Below, one piece after another: positions 61,222-64,000 of a stretch of DNA of 64,000 nt. The DNA comes from Defluviimonas aquaemixtae (GTDB lineage: Bacteria > Pseudomonadota > Alphaproteobacteria > Rhodobacterales > Rhodobacteraceae), in the NCBI RefSeq assembly GCF_900302475.1, contig NZ_OMOQ01000002.1, positions 372,001 to 436,000 of the forward strand. The letters run 5' to 3'. The position numbers were made by a program, and so were the translations under genes. Every line of letters starts with the position of its first letter. Positions within the stretch are counted from its first letter, which is position 1. The notes under the pieces are model-generated. The model was not told where the DNA came from. It did no database searches and worked only from the letters and a program-made list of their open reading frames with translations.

Positions 61222-62562
61222 ATGAAGGACAAGAAGGAAACCGCGATCCCGCAGACCCTGCCGCGCCAATCCTGGACCTTCTCGAACGAGGTCAACTCCG
61301 AAATCCGCCGCGCCGCCGCGACCGGTATCTACGACATCCGGGGCGGCGGCGCGAAGCGGCGCGTGCCGCATTTCGACGACCTTCTCTTTCTCGGTGCCTC
61401 GGTCAGCCGCTATCCGCTGGAGGGCTACCGCGAGAAATGCGCGACCGAGGTGACGCTCGGGACGCGCTTCGCGAAGAAGCCGATCCGGCTCGACATTCCG
61501 GTCACGATCGCAGGGATGAGCTTCGGCGCGCTCTCGGGCGCGGCGAAGGAGGCTTTGGGGCGCGGCGCCTCTGAAGCGGGCACGTCGACGACGACCGGCG
61601 ACGGCGGCATGACGCCGGAGGAGCGGGGGCATTCGAAGACCCTCGTCTACCAGTACCTCCCCTCGCGTTACGGGATGAACCCCGACGACCTGCGGCGCGC
61701 CGATGCGATCGAGGTCGTCGTCGGGCAGGGCGCGAAGCCCGGCGGCGGCGGGATGCTTCTCGGCCAGAAGATTTCCGACCGGGTTGCCGAGATGCGGAAC
61801 CTGCCCAAGGGGATCGACCAACGTTCGGCCTGCCGGCACCCGGACTGGACCGGGCCCGACGATCTGGAGATCAAAATACTTGAGCTGCGCGAGATCACCG
61901 GCTGGGAGAAGCCGATCTATGTCAAGATCGGCGGCACGCGGCCCTACTACGACACCGCGCTCGCCGTGAAGGCCGGGGCGGATGTCGTGGTGCTGGACGG
62001 AATGCAGGGCGGCACGGCGGCCACGCAGGAGGTGTTCATCGAGCATGTCGGCATCCCGACGCTCGCGTGCATCTACCCGGCGGTCAAGGCGCTTCAAGAT
62101 CTCGGCGTGCATCGGCAGGTACAGCTGATCGTTTCGGGCGGCATCCGCACCGGCGCGGACGTCGCCAAGGCGATGGCGCTCGGTGCCGACGCGGTGGCGA
62201 TCGGCACGGCCGCGCTCGTCGCGCTCGGCGACAACGACCCTCACTGGGAGGAGGAGTACCGCAAGCTTGGCACCACGACCGGCGCCTATGACGACTGGCA
62301 CGAGGGGCGCGACCCGGCGGGCATCACGACGCAGGACCCCGAGTTGGAGGCCCGGTTCGACCCGGTAGAGGGCGGGCGGCGGCTCAGGAACTATCTCAAG
62401 GTCCTGACGCTCGAGGCGCAGACCATCGCGCGCGCCTGTGGCAAAACCCACCTGCACAACCTGGAGCCCGAGGATCTTTGCGCGCTGACCATCGAGGCCG
62501 CCGCGATGGCGCGGGTGCCTCTGGCGGGCACCGACTGGATTCCAGGCAAGGGAGGGTTCTGA
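61222..62562 (+). CDS. mgsC: FMN-binding glutamate-synthase-family subunit, MgsC/GlxD-like
   Basis: The 446-residue protein is the central FMN/iron-sulfur part of glutamate synthase: IAGMSFGALSGAAKEALGRGA, GDGGMTPEERG, GGGGMLLGQKIS, VLDGMQGGTAATQEVF and SGGIRTGADVAKAMALGADAVAIGTAALVALG (family FMN phosphate loop). With the two subunits before it, it should form N-methylglutamate synthase (methylamine plus glutamate giving N-methylglutamate) or the rhizobial Glx equivalent. ATG 61222 follows GGGGCGGGGGA. Confidence 0.88.
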   Translation: MKDKKETAIPQTLPRQSWTFSNEVNSEIRRAAATGIYDIRGGGAKRRVPHFDDLLFLGASVSRYPLEGYREKCATEVTLGTRFAKKPIRLDIPVTIAGMSFGALSGAAKEALGRGASEAGTSTTTGDGGMTPEERGHSKTLVYQYLPSRYGMNPDDLRRADAIEVVVGQGAKPGGGGMLLGQKISDRVAEMRNLPKGIDQRSACRHPDWTGPDDLEIKILELREITGWEKPIYVKIGGTRPYYDTALAVKAGADVVVLDGMQGGTAATQEVFIEHVGIPTLACIYPAVKALQDLGVHRQVQLIVSGGIRTGADVAKAMALGADAVAIGTAALVALGDNDPHWEEEYRKLGTTTGAYDDWHEGRDPAGITTQDPELEARFDPVEGGRRLRNYLKVLTLEAQTIARACGKTHLHNLEPEDLCALTIEAAAMARVPLAGTDWIPGKGGF

Positions 62563-62632
62563 GAAGCCGCGCGCCGGCCAAGGGACAGACGGCGCGACAC
62601 AAATTCACCAACAGGGAAAGGAAAGGCGGACC

Positions 62633-63964
62633 ATGACGAAAGATCTGGCAGCTTTCGCGAAGAAGAACGGCGTCAAGTACTTCATGATCTCGTTCACCGA
62701 TCTCTTCGGCGGGCAGCGGGCCAAGCTCGTCCCTGCCGAGGCCATCGCCGACATGCAGGCCGACGGTGCGGGCTTCGCTGGATTTGCGACCTGGCTCGAC
62801 ATGACGCCTGCCCATCCCGACATGCTGGCTGTTCCCGACCCAGACGCGGTGATCCAGCTTCCGTGGAAGCCCGAGGTCGCCTGGGTCGCTGCGAATTGCA
62901 TGATGGAAGGAGGGGAGGTCGCTCAGGCACCGCGTAATGTGCTCCGCCGCCTGATTGTGGAGGCGGCCGGAGAGGGCCTGTATGTAAAGACCGGCGTCGA
63001 GGCCGAGTTCTTCCTGCTGACCGCGGATGGAAGCCAGATTTCCGACCCCTACGACACCGCCGAGAAACCATGCTACGACCAGCAGGCCGTTATGCGGCGC
63101 TATGACGTGATCCGCGAGATCTGCGACTACATGCTCGCGCTTGGTTGGGCGCCCTACCAGACCGACCACGAAGACGCGAACGGCCAGTTCGAGATGAATT
63201 TCGGCTTCGCCGACGCGCTCGTGATGGCCGACAAGCACTCCTTCTTCAAGTTCATGGTAAAATCCGTGGCCGAAAAGCATGGGCTCAGGGCAACTTTCAT
63301 GCCGAAGCCGATCGAGGGGCTAACGGGCAACGGCTGCCATGCCCACGTCTCGGTCTGGGATGCACCCGGCGACAAGGCACGAAAGAACATGTTCGCCACG
63401 AGTTCCGGAAAGGGCCCGGCAGGAGAGCTCGGGCTTTCCGAGACGGGTGCGCAGTTCTTGGGCGGCATCATGAAGCATGCGACTGCGATGGCCGCGATCA
63501 CCAATCCGACCGTGAATAGCTATAAGCGGATCAACGCGCCGAGGACGATGTCGGGCGCCACATGGGCGCCGAACACCGTGACGTGGACGGGCAACAACCG
63601 AACCCACATGGTTCGCGTACCGGGTCCCGGCCGGTTCGAGCTGCGCTTGGCGGACGGCGCGGCGAATCCCTATCTGTTGCAGGCCGTCATCATCGCGGCC
63701 GGACTCGACGGCATCCGCAGCAAGGCGGATCCAGGACGACGCTACGACATCGATATGTATGCCGACGGCCACAAGGTGAAGGGCGCTCCGAAGCTTCCCT
63801 TGAACCTTCTCGACGCGCTTCGTGAATTCGATCGAAGCAAGGCGCTGAAATCCGCCATCGGCGATGAGTTTTCGGCGGCATTTCTCAAGTTGAAGCGCCG
63901 TGAGTGGGACTCCTTCGTATCTCACTTCTCCAACTGGGAGCGCGAGCACACGCTAGACATCTGA
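62633..63964 (+). CDS. gmaS: Gamma-glutamylmethylamide synthetase / glutamine synthetase III-like (GmaS/GlnT)
   Basis: The 443-residue protein has the glutamine synthetase fold with E-A-E-F-F near residue 125 and HEDANGQFEMNF near residue 180. It also has GNGCHAHVSVW, then NSYKRINAP and TGNNRTHMVRVPGPGRFELRLADGAANPY, covering the ATP, metal and glutamate sites. In methylamine users this subfamily adds methylamine to glutamate (GmaS). In rhizobia a close relative beside glx genes is called GlnT. Context with amt and mgsABC favours GmaS. The stop codon lies inside a hairpin. Confidence 0.85.
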   Translation: MTKDLAAFAKKNGVKYFMISFTDLFGGQRAKLVPAEAIADMQADGAGFAGFATWLDMTPAHPDMLAVPDPDAVIQLPWKPEVAWVAANCMMEGGEVAQAPRNVLRRLIVEAAGEGLYVKTGVEAEFFLLTADGSQISDPYDTAEKPCYDQQAVMRRYDVIREICDYMLALGWAPYQTDHEDANGQFEMNFGFADALVMADKHSFFKFMVKSVAEKHGLRATFMPKPIEGLTGNGCHAHVSVWDAPGDKARKNMFATSSGKGPAGELGLSETGAQFLGGIMKHATAMAAITNPTVNSYKRINAPRTMSGATWAPNTVTWTGNNRTHMVRVPGPGRFELRLADGAANPYLLQAVIIAAGLDGIRSKADPGRRYDIDMYADGHKVKGAPKLPLNLLDALREFDRSKALKSAIGDEFSAAFLKLKRREWDSFVSHFSNWEREHTLDI

Positions 63965-63985
63965 ACGCCGCCGGAGGGCGTTCAG
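63961..63985 (+). promoter_or_regulatory. Hairpin overlapping the gmaS stop
   Basis: CTGAACGCC pairs perfectly with GGCGTTCAG around a seven-base loop, and the gmaS TGA is inside the left arm. No T-run follows, so it is more likely a processing or partial-attenuation element before downstream genes beyond the window than a full terminator. Confidence 0.45.
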
Positions 63986-64000
63986 GTCGCCGCTCCTGCC

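Noticed and set aside
1..64000. CRISPR arrays, phage genes or plasmid replication functions
   Set aside because: No regularly spaced repeats, cas, capsid, terminase or rep-like proteins were seen on reading both strands.

Overview
The window reads as chromosomal DNA of a high-GC alphaproteobacterium, most likely a member of the Rhodobacteraceae/Paracoccaceae. The signs are a petABC cytochrome bc1 operon, a type II lumazine synthase of the Brucella/Mesorhizobium RibH2 kind, aerobic MttB and dimethylglycine-dehydrogenase-like genes, and an N-methylglutamate-pathway cluster. All names come from reading translated sequence and motifs; no database search was run.

0-9.5 kb is a rightward catabolic operon: two dimethylglycine/sarcosine-dehydrogenase-like flavoproteins (the first cut by the window edge), an MttB-superfamily methyltransferase, a 3-hydroxyisobutyrate-dehydrogenase-like enzyme, a GMC oxidoreductase and an unpaired HyuA-type hydantoinase. 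It probably demethylates and oxidises an N-methylated compound. 9.5-28.5 kb is mostly core: rlmN, a DegT/DnrJ aminotransferase, a gph-like phosphatase, glmU-glmS-AlkD-like, a tungstate importer (tupBCA) beside an excisionase-HTH/PBP-like regulator, trmO, an acyl-CoA synthetase, moaA, an EamA exporter, a PHB-depolymerase-like esterase and aroC. 28.6-32 kb is a TPP-riboswitch-controlled thiamine importer (thiBPQ). 32-35 kb is petABC. 35-40.3 kb holds a GST, a PaiB-like flavoprotein, an FMN riboswitch with ribH2, a small cytochrome c, mtaB, dapF and tRNA-Lys(TTT).

Downstream of tRNA-Lys the character changes (40.3-53.4 kb). There is an IS3-type orfA stump, a cupin stump, a LysR-hyuAB-flavoprotein-dehydrogenase cluster that contains a decapitated aminotransferase, a 2-hydroxyacid dehydrogenase that has lost its NAD domain, and a wrecked tricarballylate locus (tcuA and tcuB, both with stops and frameshifts) next to a GntR regulator with a perfect 18-bp palindromic operator. 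This looks like an accessory region in decay. Next to the dead tcuAB genes an intact TAXI-TRAP transporter (binding protein, DUF1850 protein, fused permease) survives.

57-64 kb: an XRE-cupin regulator, an ammonium transporter with a 71-residue membrane-protein partner, then a class II amidotransferase, a GXGXG subunit, an FMN-binding glutamate-synthase-like subunit and a GmaS/GlnT-type glutamine synthetase homologue. This matches the mgsABC-gmaS half of the N-methylglutamate route for methylamine. Together with the N-methyl catabolic operon at the left end, it suggests an organism that uses methylated amines as nitrogen and perhaps carbon sources. No CRISPR array, rRNA operon or intact mobile element was found.
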